DNA of 64,000 nt, taken from assembly GCA_963800135.1 (NCBI GenBank), contig CAWCZR010000006.1:62001-126000 (forward strand), read 5' to 3'. The notes beneath the pieces are model-generated. The model saw only the letters and a list, made by a program, of their open reading frames with translations. It was not told the origin of the DNA and searched no databases. The stretch is from DASPSM01 sp963800135. GTDB lineage: Bacteria > Planctomycetota > Planctomycetia > Planctomycetales > Planctomycetaceae. The first letter of the stretch is position 1. Each line of letters starts with the position of its first letter. Shown here piece after piece: positions 41,295-48,765 of this stretch. The position numbers were made by a program, and so were the translations under genes.

Positions 41295-42410
41295 TCAGCC
41301 CCAGGGCAGCAACGCGGCTCGGTGCACCACCCCCGCGTCCTGGTCGCGAAAGGCGTCGTCGATCGCCGACAGCGGATACTGGTGCGAAAGCAATTTATGA
41401 AAAGGATATCGGTCCGATCGCGTGCTCAAGAGTTCGAGCGCTTGCCGCAGACTCTCCGGCCGATACCACATCAGTCCCAAAATCGTTTTCCCACCGTGGA
41501 CGAGCGCGGCGGGATTGAATTCGCAGGCCAGCCGCTGGTTGACGTTGCCGATTTCCAGATAGACGCCGCCGCTGCACAGCATCTCGATTCCCTCGGCCAC
41601 GATCGCGGCCGACCCGACGAGCTCCATCACGGCGTCGGCCCCCTCGCCGTCCGTCAGCTCGCGGACCCGCGCCACGCGTGCCGCCGGTGTCTTGAATTCG
41701 TTGAGGTCGATCGTGACGTCGGCGCCGAATTCGGTCGCCAGCGCCAGACGCGACTCGATCCCATCGATCACGATCACCTGCGTCACGCCCCGTTCCTTGG
41801 CGACGGCCACCGCGTTGATGCCCAGACCCCCGGCCCCCTGAATGACGAGCGTGTCGCCCGGTCCCACACGGGCCCGCTCCAGTCCGTCGATCACCTGCGA
41901 CAAGGCGCAGTTGGCTGGCCCGGCCAGCATGTCGGGCACGTTGTCCGGCACTTTGAAGACGGCTTGCGACTGCCGCACGTAATAATACTGTCCGTAGGCG
42001 GCGTTAAAGTGTGGCCGTTCCGTCGGCGGCAGGCGGTACCGCAGGCCTTGCCGGCAACGGGGTGTCGTGCCTTTGCGGCAGCTGCGACATTCGCCGCAGG
42101 GACAGAAGTACTGATACGCCACCCGATCCCTGACGCGTAGTGGCTGCCCCGCAAAGTCCTGCGTCACCCCCTCGCCGAGGGCGGCGATCCGTCCGACCAT
42201 TTCGTGGCCGATCGACAGGCAGAACGGCTCCGACTGCCCGCGCGAGACGTCGTACTCGCCACGCCAAATGTGGAGGTCGCTCCCGCAGACGTTGGCCAGC
42301 CGGACTTCGACCAGGATCGTCCCGGGTTCCGGCTCCGTCACCGGGAATTCGCGCAGCTGGAAGGGCCTGCGAACGCCCGTGAATGCCGCGACGAGGCCCT
42401 TCTCGTTCAT
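41295..42410 (-). CDS. Zinc-dependent medium-chain alcohol dehydrogenase
   Basis: 371 residues. The catalytic zinc ligands are visible: Cys in LANVCGSDLHIWRG and the His-Glu pair in SIGHEMVGRIAALGEGV. The structural zinc site has four Cys in CPCGECRSCRKGTTPRC. The NAD-binding loop is VIQGAGGLGINAVAVAKERG, followed by VIVIDGIESRLALATEFGAD, with an acidic Asp after the second strand favouring NAD. It resembles threonine/sorbitol/zinc alcohol dehydrogenases; the substrate is not determined. It stands alone; the interval 42411-42702 shows no gene. Confidence 0.9.
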   Translation of the reverse strand: MNEKGLVAAFTGVRRPFQLREFPVTEPEPGTILVEVRLANVCGSDLHIWRGEYDVSRGQSEPFCLSIGHEMVGRIAALGEGVTQDFAGQPLRVRDRVAYQYFCPCGECRSCRKGTTPRCRQGLRYRLPPTERPHFNAAYGQYYYVRQSQAVFKVPDNVPDMLAGPANCALSQVIDGLERARVGPGDTLVIQGAGGLGINAVAVAKERGVTQVIVIDGIESRLALATEFGADVTIDLNEFKTPAARVARVRELTDGEGADAVMELVGSAAIVAEGIEMLCSGGVYLEIGNVNQRLACEFNPAALVHGGKTILGLMWYRPESLRQALELLSTRSDRYPFHKLLSHQYPLSAIDDAFRDQDAGVVHRAALLPWG

Positions 42411-42702
42411 GAGTCAATGCTTCGCTTGCGCGATCCGAGCCGCCAAAAAAAGCCGATGGCCGCCGCCTGGGAACACCCGTTGAAGATTCTGCCCGAACTT
42501 GCCAGAATTGGGCACGGAATCGGGCGGGCCGATTGCCGAAAGACGGGGCGAATTTTGAAGACCGCGGTTCCGGATTACGGTTTGGGAACCGTCCGGTCTA
42601 CGCAATCTTTCGCGGCTCGACCGAGTGCCTGCTCTGGTCGTCAAGCCAATCCAGAAATCCCACGAACGACGTTCCCGAATTCACTGCAAAGAATGATCGC
42701 AC

Positions 42703-43065
42703 ATGTCGCTGAATGAAGCCACCCTCTCGCGGCAGTTGGGCCGCGCTAAAGAAGATTTGACCGCCTGGAATAAGGCGCTCGAAACCAACGGCGTTCCGTC
42801 GTCCGCGCGCCGCAAGAACACGAAATGGCGCCAGCTCAACGCCGCGTACAACGCGATCCGCAACCGCCTCAAGGCGGCGGAAGCCATCCGGACGCGCGAC
42901 GAGGGAGTCGCCCAGCACAAGGTCGAAAAACTGGCCGCCGCTGCCGCCGAGAAGAGCGAACCGAAGAAAGTCGCCAAGCAGCCCAAGGCCACGGCGAAGC
43001 CCAAGAAAGAAAAATCCACCGAGCCCAAAGAGAAAAAGAAAAAGGAAGACAAGAAAGAGTCCTGA
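42703..43065 (+). CDS. Lysine-rich hypothetical protein
   Basis: 120 residues. Residues 1-65 form a conserved-looking helical region (LSRQLGRAKEDLTAWNKALE, TKWRQLNAAYNAIRNRLKAA). The last 45 residues are a low-complexity Lys/Glu/Ala/Pro tail like histone-H1-type or nucleoid-associated proteins. No catalytic motif. It could bind nucleic acid through the tail; that is inference. It ends 70 bases before the tRNA-Ser gene. Confidence 0.6.
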   Translation: MSLNEATLSRQLGRAKEDLTAWNKALETNGVPSSARRKNTKWRQLNAAYNAIRNRLKAAEAIRTRDEGVAQHKVEKLAAAAAEKSEPKKVAKQPKATAKPKKEKSTEPKEKKKKEDKKES

Positions 43066-43134
43066 TCCGTCGCGGCCCGTGCTCAACACGAGCCGCGGAT
43101 CCCGACTCAGACAGTGGTCGATCGACCACGCCCC

Positions 43135-43223
43135 GGAGAGATGACAGAGCGGCCGATTGTGCGGCACTGGAAATGCCGTGTCTCGAGAAATCGGGACCGG
43201 GGGTTCGAATCCCCCTCTCTCCG
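43135..43223 (+). tRNA. tRNA-Ser (anticodon GGA)
   Basis: The acceptor arm GGAGAGA pairs with TCTCTCC plus discriminator G. Anticodon stem-loop GGCACTGGAAATGCC has GGA. A long variable arm (TGTCTCGAGAAATCGGGACC region) is typical for serine, and the T-arm is GGGGGTTCGAATCCCCC. The CCA end is not encoded. The 3' end is the usual kind of attachment site for tyrosine integrases, and an integrase fragment follows. Confidence 0.92.
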
Positions 43224-43243
43224 CCTTGAAGATTCACCTGTTT

Positions 43244-43279
43244 CGCTAAGCCATTTGATGAAAATGGCTTAGCGTTTTT
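43244..43279 (+). terminator. Rho-independent terminator after tRNA-Ser
   Basis: CGCTAAGCCATTT-gatg-AAAATGGCTTAGCG is a perfect 13-bp stem followed by TTTTT, 20 bases after the tRNA 3' end. Confidence 0.9.
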
Positions 43280-43299
43280 CTTGCGCGTCGGATGACCTC

Positions 43300-43337
43300 G
43301 CCTGGTGCACAGTTGGTGCACGAATGGCGCACCAGGA
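43300..43337. promoter_or_regulatory. Inverted and direct repeats before the integrase fragment
   Basis: CCTGGTGCAC and GCGCACCAGG form near-perfect arms around a direct GGTGCAC repeat. The element lies between the tRNA terminator and the integrase ribosome binding site. It could be an arm-type integrase or excisionase site, or an operator. Confidence 0.35.
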
Positions 43338-43344
43338 GGTCATC

Positions 43345-43490
43345 ATGTCTCGTCGACGCCGGCGCACCACCCGCAAGCGGGTCGGTCGCGTGTCTTATTA
43401 CCAGCACCATGGCAGCTGGTATCTCTACTTCCGCGAGGGCACACAGCGTGTCCGTCGCCGAATCGGACCGCTGGAGGCGGAAGCAGCCCA
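43345..43490 (+). pseudogene. Tyrosine-recombinase integrase, N-terminal fragment
   Basis: AGGAGGT precedes the ATG at 43345. The frame reads a basic stretch, then VGRVSYYQHHGSWYLYFREG and TQRVRRRIGPLEAEAAQ, the arm-binding N-terminal domain layout of planctomycete phage-type integrases. At about 43490 the sequence becomes the 3' end of a convergent methyltransferase gene and the rest of the integrase is missing. It lies immediately after tRNA-Ser, so it marks a past site-specific insertion. Confidence 0.6.
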
Positions 43491-43491
43491 G

Positions 43492-44223
43492 TTAGCCGCG
43501 GTAGGCGAAGCCGAACGTTATGGCGCCGATCAGCAGGGAGGGGACCGACTCCGCCGAGCGGCGCAGGTCCTCCAGGCCGCACTCCCGAAGCACCTGGAGG
43601 TACCGACCCGTGTGCGCGACGTCCGCGAGGAACAGCCGGCCGCCCGGCCTGAGCACGCGCGTGATCTCGCGCACCGCCGTGTCGCGCTCCGACGCGTTAG
43701 AAATGTTGTGCAGCGCCTCTTTCGTGACGATCACGTCGAAGGTGCCGTCGGCGAACGGAAGCCGGCGGGCGTCGCCGTCCTTGACCTCGACGCGCTCGGC
43801 CACCCCCTCCAGCCGGGCGTTCTCCAGCGTGGCTTCCGGCCGATTACCGGACAGGTCCTCGGCCTGCCAGATGTCCACGCCGACCGCCTTCCCGGTGGTT
43901 AGGCGCTTGGCGGCACCGATCAGGAGCAGGCCGCGGCCGCAGCCGACGTCGAGCACCGTCTCGTCGCCCCGCAGGGCGAGGCCGTCGAGCAGGCGGTCGC
44001 GCTCCCGCAGCTTTTCGACCTTGCTGCCCCAGACCATCCAGCCGGCGCCGATCAGGCACCCGATGGTGAGGCCGCTCGCCATCCTTGTCAGCGGCCAGTC
44101 GAGGAGGTACGAGACCACGGCCAGCACGAGGGCGGCGGCGCCCACGAGGATGAGGTTGCGAACCACCGTCGGCGCGTCGATGCCGTAGTTGGGGCGCTTC
44201 CGCTTGGCAGCGGTTTCGGTCAT
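43492..44223 (-). CDS. Membrane-anchored class I SAM methyltransferase
   Basis: 243 residues. Two transmembrane helices at about 22-42 and 49-66 precede a methyltransferase domain: motif I VLDVGCGRG (residues 90-98), motif II region AVGVDIW, DGDARRLPFADGTFDVI and a motif-IV-like ITRVLRPGGRLFLADV. The fold is the UbiE/type-11 group. Membrane anchoring suggests a lipid, quinone or cell-surface substrate. The 3' end abuts the broken integrase, so the gene arrived with, or was brought next to, the mobility scar. Confidence 0.85.
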   Translation of the reverse strand: MTETAAKRKRPNYGIDAPTVVRNLILVGAAALVLAVVSYLLDWPLTRMASGLTIGCLIGAGWMVWGSKVEKLRERDRLLDGLALRGDETVLDVGCGRGLLLIGAAKRLTTGKAVGVDIWQAEDLSGNRPEATLENARLEGVAERVEVKDGDARRLPFADGTFDVIVTKEALHNISNASERDTAVREITRVLRPGGRLFLADVAHTGRYLQVLRECGLEDLRRSAESVPSLLIGAITFGFAYRG

Positions 44224-44464
44224 GGAGGCTCCTCCCGCGGGTGGTATTCCGGTCCGGCCGACTTTTGAGCGGGATCATAGCCGCGCCGGGGCGGCACGCC
44301 ATCTCCCTCCCCAAAGGCGGCCCACGCGAATATCGTCCTGTACGTGGAAGAGGCTCGTAGACGCCGCGACAAAGGGACTGGAAGGGCGGAAGGATACCCG
44401 ATCCTGGGTGTCGAATGCATCCGTTGAGCGTGTCCGACAGCGAAATCAAGGAGGAGCAACAGTA

Positions 44465-44713
44465 ATGGCGAAAAAACGACGGAGCTTGAGTCCGACGACA
44501 ATGAAATCACCCGCAGGTGCGACACCGGTTCGGAAGACTGCGGAGCCGCAGACAATGGACGGTGCCAAGCGACTTCGGGCGAGCAAGTTGCTCACGGCTG
44601 CGGCAAATCGGGACTTGAGCGACGAAGAACTGAAAGTCCTGTCGGTCGTTCAGTTGGCCGAATATGCGAGACTCCGTCACAACCGGCAGAAGGGGAAGAA
44701 GGGCGCTCCGTGA
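44465..44713 (+). CDS. Hypothetical basic small protein
   Basis: 82 residues from the ATG at 44465, with AAGGAGG upstream. A disordered basic N-terminus (KKRRSLSPTT) precedes a helical segment (RLRASKLLTAAANRDLSDEE, LKVLSVVQLAEYARLRHNRQ) and a Lys-rich end. No family recognised. Found within the tRNA-Ser-linked region. Confidence 0.5.
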   Translation: MAKKRRSLSPTTMKSPAGATPVRKTAEPQTMDGAKRLRASKLLTAAANRDLSDEELKVLSVVQLAEYARLRHNRQKGKKGAP

Positions 44714-44728
44714 AACCTGGCACTCTGA

Positions 44729-44983
44729 TCAATCGCCAGGTCGCGTGTCCCGGAAATGCGTGGTGTCCATCACGGAGGTTCGCCACTCCGTTCGCAACAA
44801 GTCGAAGATTTTGCGACGTGTGGTCAACTCGTGGTCGTTGTCCGGGTCAGAAATCCGCAGGATCGCTGTCAAATCGGCTTCAATACGATCGTGGATTACG
44901 GTGCCGGTCGCTCGTGCGATCAGCCGTTCGGCGTCCCGCTGAAGTTCGATTTTCATCTCTTCCCACTCTTCGGCGATTGACAT
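44729..44983 (-). CDS. Hypothetical protein
   Basis: 84 residues, mainly helix: EEWEEMKIELQRDAERLIAR, then IEADLTAILRISDPDNDHEL and RKIFDLLRTEWRTS. Good codon pattern and a short acidic start suggest a real gene, but no family is recognised. It converges on the basic small protein gene. The interval 44984-45248 has no clear gene. Confidence 0.5.
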   Translation of the reverse strand: MSIAEEWEEMKIELQRDAERLIARATGTVIHDRIEADLTAILRISDPDNDHELTTRRKIFDLLRTEWRTSVMDTTHFRDTRPGD

Positions 44984-45248
44984 CGGCCGACCTCCGTCTC
45001 AATTCTGCCGCGCTTTCTGCCCGCCTTCCACCTCATTTTTTTGGCTTCGCACTCGGCGAGCCAAAGCAAAGCGAGCCGGATGAAGGCGATCCGCCTTTCT
45101 TAGCGACGATCAACCACCCTTCTGGTCGGTCTGTTCATCCGTCCGAACAAAACGTGTTCGACAGCTCACCGAGAAATTGGCTCTCGGCGAGAGCGGATCA
45201 AACGCCCGGAAATCGGCGGCAGAATTCGAACGACTTGCGGGAGCGAGT

Positions 45249-45722
45249 TCAAATCCCATCGCCCCGACTGTACGAGACAACAAGCCCATTGGCGAGAACG
45301 TCGAAGGGCTTTCTTATTTCTGACTCAAGAGTTGCGCCATCGAGCCGAAAGTTCAAACAGACGATTTCCAGCAACTGGCGCTTTGCAGACACATCGGCGC
45401 TAAGCCATTTCTCTTTCAGTGTTTGCGAGAGTTCAAACACTTTCTCAGCTTGGGCAGCCTTTTCAGAGCGATTGCGGTCGCATGCCTCGACGTCGAGGCT
45501 CAAGCGGGCGAGGCGGTCTCGCAGCTCAGTGCTCTTGGCCGCAAACGTCGATTCGTCAATCTCGTCCAGCAGCCGCAGGTTGAGCAGACGGTCCCGCTGC
45601 TGCCGTAACGATGTCAATTGACGGTTCAGCTCGGCTATGCGACTTCGATCCAGGGCATCGAGGTGCTGTTTGGAAATGCTCAGGAGTTCTTGATGCTCCA
45701 AAGATTCATTGAAGCCCGTCAT
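45249..45722 (-). pseudogene. Large serine recombinase, C-terminal coiled-coil fragment
   Basis: The frame from 45722 reads DALDRSRIAELNRQLTSLRQ, LDEIDESTFAAKSTELRDRL, then LKEKWLSADVSAKRQLLEIV and LNFRLDGATLESEIRKPFDV. This is the coiled-coil and terminal segment of resolvase-type large serine recombinases (site-specific integrases/transposases). The catalytic N-terminal domain and zinc ribbon are absent; upstream lies the toxin-antitoxin locus. It is a second, independent recombinase remnant within 2.5 kb of the integrase fragment. Confidence 0.7.
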
Positions 45723-45849
45723 TTCGGCGGCTCCGCGAGGGAAAGTGGATCGCTGGTCGCGGCGCGTCGGGAAATGCGTCCGCGACGGATTGCACGACGC
45801 TGAAGGCAATGATACGGCTTGCGCCGGCTGGCCGAACATGATAGCATGT

Positions 45850-45864
45850 AATTCGCATCGAATT
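45850..45864. promoter_or_regulatory. Candidate antitoxin operator palindrome
   Basis: AATTCG-cat-CGAATT is a perfect 6-bp inverted repeat ending 18 bases before the antitoxin ATG (45883). Phd/YefM antitoxins usually repress their own promoter through such palindromes. Confidence 0.5.
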
Positions 45865-45882
45865 TAGTGCGAAGGAAAAGAC

Positions 45883-46191
45883 ATGCTGAACCTCGAACAC
45901 GGCATCGACTCGATGACGAACTTCAAACGGCAAACCGCTGAATACCTTGAGCGGCTGCACAAAACCGGCGAGCCCGTGGTCCTCACAGTCAATGGCAAGG
46001 CCCAGGTCGTCGTCCAGGACGCAGCGGCTTACCAGAAGCTGCTCGATGCCGCGGCGAAGACCGAACGCGAGGAAACGGTGGCGGCGATTCGCGAGGGCCT
46101 GGCCGACGTCAAAGCCGGCCGGACGAAGCCCGCGAGGCCCGCGCTCAAAGCGTTGGCCAAGAAATACGGCATCGCGACGCCGGAAAAGTAA
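45883..46191 (+). CDS. Phd/YefM-type antitoxin
   Basis: 102 residues. The N-terminal DNA-binding fold fits the family: SMTNFKRQTAEYLERLHKTG, EPVVLTVNGKAQVVVQDAAA and YQKLLDAAAKT. The C-terminal third (EGLADVKAGRTKPARPALKA) is the flexible toxin-neutralising tail. AAGGAAAAG lies before the ATG. The toxin gene starts one base after the stop, a classic type II arrangement. Confidence 0.88.
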   Translation: MLNLEHGIDSMTNFKRQTAEYLERLHKTGEPVVLTVNGKAQVVVQDAAAYQKLLDAAAKTEREETVAAIREGLADVKAGRTKPARPALKALAKKYGIATPEK

Positions 46192-46192
46192 C

Positions 46193-46513
46193 GTGAAGTA
46201 TCGCGTGCGACTCGCGGCCAAGGCCGAAGCGGACGTGGACCGGGTCCTCCGCTGGTTTCACGAGCAGCAGGCCGCAATTGCCGGTGGACGCTGGTTCGCG
46301 CGTTTCATGGGGACAATCGACACGCTGGAGACTCACCCGGAACGCTGCGGCGTTGCGGATGAATCGGAAGAGCTGGGCGTCGAAATCCGTGAGCTGCTCT
46401 TTGGAAAACGCCACGGCGTCTATCGAATCCTGTTTCAAATCGACGGAAAGACCGTGCAAATCCTGCGAGTCTGGCACGGGGCGCGGGATCGCGTCTCGAC
46501 CGAAGACCTGTAA
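46193..46513 (+). CDS. ParE/RelE-family toxin
   Basis: 106 residues from the GTG at 46193. Family pattern: YRVRLAAKAEADVDRVLRWF, then WFARFMGTIDTLETHPERCG, ELLFGKRHGVYRILFQIDGK and VQILRVWHGARDRV. The HGARD ending is typical of ParE/RelE toxins that inhibit gyrase or cut ribosome-bound mRNA. It is preceded by its antitoxin; both genes look intact. Confidence 0.88.
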   Translation: MKYRVRLAAKAEADVDRVLRWFHEQQAAIAGGRWFARFMGTIDTLETHPERCGVADESEELGVEIRELLFGKRHGVYRILFQIDGKTVQILRVWHGARDRVSTEDL

Positions 46514-46625
46514 ACGACAACGCGCCGGCATACTTCGGCGCTCCGTGCCGTGGATTCAGAAGGCGGACGGGGCGGCCGTAATTGAAGCTGCGATGGACGC
46601 GGTGGTGTTCTAGCGCCTATTGCCG

Positions 46626-46945
46626 TCAGTAATAATCGGCGTTGGCGTTCAGCGAGTCGAAATAGCCGTCGAGGCCTATGCTGCATGAATCAAGGAACTT
46701 GTAGACTTTGCCCATGGTCCGCTTCAGTTTTTGGGCGTCGGGGTTTCGGGGCAGATTTTTTAGGCTCGCCTTCTTGTCGGTGCGCGTGGCGTAGCGGAAC
46801 TCTTGGCCTGATTCGTCAACGGATTCAAATTCCTTGATGATGCGGGCGATCATGTTGAGGGGGTGCTTGCTGCTTTCTGGCCAGCCTTTGACGAGCGCTT
46901 TGCGAGTGTGCTTCCAAAGTTCGCCGACCTCGTGACGTGCCCCCC
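46626..46945 (-). pseudogene. Hypothetical protein gene truncated by IS insertion
   Basis: The open frame to the stop at 46626 continues upstream of the ATG at 46853 as HEVGELWKHTRKALVKGWPE and SSKHPLNMIARIIKEFESVD, up to the IS left end near 46933. The 5' end is therefore missing. The remainder (FRYATRTDKKASLKNLPRNP, LKRTMGKVYKFLDSCSIGLD) looks like genuine protein of about 105 residues with a helical pattern. No family recognised. Confidence 0.55.
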
Positions 46946-47011
46946 TTAAGCGAGTCCAGGTGCTGAGGTGATAAACTTTGGCATTCAGGACCTTTTGAGG
47001 AGGAGGGCAAG

Positions 47012-47290
47012 ATGCCTGGGAAGCGATTTGGAGCGGAGCAGATCATTCCGAAGCTGCGGGAAGCCGAGGTGGACTTGGCTAAGGGTCTGACAGTGGCGCA
47101 GGCCTGCAAAAAAATCGGTGTGACGGAGCAGACGTACTACCGCTGGCGCAAGGAGTACGGCGGCATTCGGATGGACCAGGCCAAGCGGATGAAGGACCTG
47201 GAGAAGGAGAATGCCCGGTTGAAGCGGCTGCTGGCGGACGCCGAGCTGGACAAAGCCATTCTGCGAGAGGCGGCTTCGGGAAACTTCTGA
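47012..47290 (+). CDS. IS3-family transposase OrfA
   Basis: 92 residues. A helix-turn-helix region (LTVAQACKKIGVTEQTYYRW) is followed by a leucine-zipper-like helix (KDLEKENARLKRLLADAELD), as in OrfA of the IS407 group. GAGGAGGAGGG precedes the ATG. The final codons GGA AAC TTC TGA overlap the orfB frame by one base shift, so OrfAB would be made by a -1 ribosomal slip near 47280-47290. Confidence 0.9.
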   Translation: MPGKRFGAEQIIPKLREAEVDLAKGLTVAQACKKIGVTEQTYYRWRKEYGGIRMDQAKRMKDLEKENARLKRLLADAELDKAILREAASGNF

Positions 47291-48180
47291 GCCCAGCGAA
47301 GCGACGGCGAGCGGTCCAACATGTGCGCAATTCGCTGGGCCAGGTCTCCGAGCGTCGGGTGTGTCAGGTCTTGAGCCAGCCTCGATCAACCCAGCGCCGC
47401 CAACGACACGTGCCGGACGACGAACCCCGGTTGATCAAGGACATGGTGGCGCTGGCCACGCAATACGGACGGTACGGGTATCGCCGAGTGACGAAGTTGC
47501 TTCATCGAGAGGGATGGCGAGTGAATCACAAGCGGATCGAGCGTCTCTGGAGGCAAGAAGGGCTCAAAGTGCCGCAGAAACAGCCCAAACGCCGACGATT
47601 GTGGTGCAACGATGGTTCGTGCGTGCGGTTACGGCCGGCGCATCGAGATCATGTGTGGAGCTACGACTTCGTCCAGGCAAGAACGCATGACGGTCGAGCC
47701 TTTCGGATGCTGACAATCGTGGACGAGTTCACCCGGGAATGCCTGGCGATCGACGTGGCTCGGAAGTTGAGCAGTGAGGACGTTCTGGAACGACTGTCGG
47801 ACTTGTTCGTTCGGCGTGATGTTCCGGATTACGTTCGTTCGGACAATGGACCGGAGTTCACGGCCAAGCGGGTGAAGGACTGGCTGGAACGAGTCGAGGT
47901 GAAGACGCTGTTCATCGAGCCAGGCAGTCCCTGGGAGAATGGCTACGTCGAGTCGTTCAACGGGAAGCTACGAGACGAGCTGCTCGATGGGGAGATCTTC
48001 GACACACTGCTGGAAGCCAAGGTACTGATCGAGCGCTGGCGTGTGGAGTACAACACGATCCGACCGCACAGTGCGTTGGGGTACAGGCCTCCGGCACCGG
48101 AAGCAATTCAGCCATGGAAATCCAACCTCGCTACGCTCGGCTGGACTTCCATGGCTGAGAAGACCGAAAAACTAACTTAA
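47284..48180 (+). CDS. IS3-family transposase OrfB (DDE integrase core)
   Basis: The frame open from 47284 (first GTG at 47323) encodes the catalytic half of the OrfAB transposase. HTH_21-type YGRYGYRRVTKLLHREGWRV, then the rve core with the DDE residues: Asp in HVWSYDFVQ, Asp in YVRSDNGPEF and Glu in PWENGYVESFNGKLRDE. The end PHSALGYRPPAPEA is standard for the group. The gene is intact, so the element may be active. Confidence 0.92.
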   Translation, partial: LLSPAKRRRAVQHVRNSLGQVSERRVCQVLSQPRSTQRRQRHVPDDEPRLIKDMVALATQYGRYGYRRVTKLLHREGWRVNHKRIERLWRQEGLKVPQKQPKRRRLWCNDGSCVRLRPAHRDHVWSYDFVQARTHDGRAFRMLTIVDEFTRECLAIDVARKLSSEDVLERLSDLFVRRDVPDYVRSDNGPEFTAKRVKDWLERVEVKTLFIEPGSPWENGYVESFNGKLRDELLDGEIFDTLLEAKVLIERWRVEYNTIRPHSALGYRPPAPEAIQPWKSNLATLGWTSMAEKTEKLT

Positions 48181-48253
48181 CGACTGGTTCCATCCTGGGG
48201 GGCAGGTCAATCGGGGCCCCCTGCATCTTTACATCGCCCCGCAAATTGCGGAC

Positions 48254-48559
48254 CTAAACTTCGAGTTGCCGTCGCATCGCCTTAAATGCGTCGCGGACCG
48301 TTACGAGCAAGTCCTCGCGCACATGATCGTCCGGCGGCTCCCGATCGACGACCAACTCCTGTCCTGGCACGGCAACGTGGATGCGCACGTGGAACAGGTT
48401 ACCCGACCGATGGCGCCGGCGGGGTTCCTCGATGACCACATGGCAACTCGTGACGCGATCGTCGAACTCTTCCAACTTGGCAGCGTGGTCTCGGATACGG
48501 TCCTCGAGTTGTCCAGAATGCGGGACATCTCGAAATGTAATCTGAACAGGCACCTGCAT
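48254..48559 (-). CDS. HPF/RaiA-like ribosome hibernation protein, C-terminally truncated
   Basis: 101 residues from the ATG at 48559, preceded by AAGGAGG; a start at 48583 is also open. It reads VPVQITFRDVPHSGQLEDRI, RVTSCHVVIEEPRRRHRSG and NLFHVRIHVAVPGQELVVD, the beta-alpha-beta fold of ribosome hibernation factors that block the 30S A/P site. Where the second copy (63450-63830) continues with DYVRNLRGDVKVHDEG, this copy has TAG, and the remaining codons (VRNLRGDVK) are still legible downstream up to the IS3 end. The domain itself is complete, so it may still function. Confidence 0.82.
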   Translation of the reverse strand: MQVPVQITFRDVPHSGQLEDRIRDHAAKLEEFDDRVTSCHVVIEEPRRRHRSGNLFHVRIHVAVPGQELVVDREPPDDHVREDLLVTVRDAFKAMRRQLEV

Positions 48560-48644
48560 GACGCCTCCTTCCGGTGTGAGCATTCAAAGGAAAGCTCTTC
48601 CACACGCAGAGGGCATGCCAATCGGCGAAATTCTCCCGATTCCT

Positions 48645-48665
48645 GCGGCGTAGGCCGCACGCCGC
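48645..48665. promoter_or_regulatory. Palindrome upstream of HPF copy 1
   Basis: GCGGCGT-aggccgc-ACGCCGC, extendable by one T/A pair, lies about 85 bases upstream of the start. It is identical in the second HPF copy at 63917-63937. Candidate operator or transcript leader hairpin. Confidence 0.4.
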
Positions 48666-48765
48666 AATCGGCGAGTCCGATCCGCGAGCGGCGCGGTCGA
48701 CGAGCCCTAGCATCGGTTCGCAACGCACGTGATCACCAATGTGACGATGCAATGATGCCGGGTGA

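Larger units (their letters stand above)
46933..48209 (+). mobile_element. IS3-family element, IS407-like group
   Basis: About 1,277 bp. Terminal inverted repeats TGAC(G/C)TGCCCCCC at 46933-46945 and, reversed, at 48197-48209. It contains orfA (47012-47290) and orfB (47284-48180). TCG lies directly outside the left end and is found one base beyond the right end, so a short target duplication is possible but not clean. The insertion cut the gene at 46626-46945 and lies just beyond the 3' end of an HPF-like gene. Confidence 0.85.
48223..48720. repeat. Direct repeat copy 1 (HPF-gene segment)
   Basis: It matches 63494-63994 in the same orientation over about 500 bases, including the HPF-like gene and its upstream region, with differences scattered throughout. 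The left end stops about 14 bases from the IS3 element. Confidence 0.85.

Noticed and set aside
45230..45275. Possible tRNA 3' end (GAGTTCAAATCCCATCGCCC)
   Set aside because: The T-loop-like GTTCAAATC is present, but neither a T-stem nor an acceptor partner can be formed, and no tRNA body precedes it.
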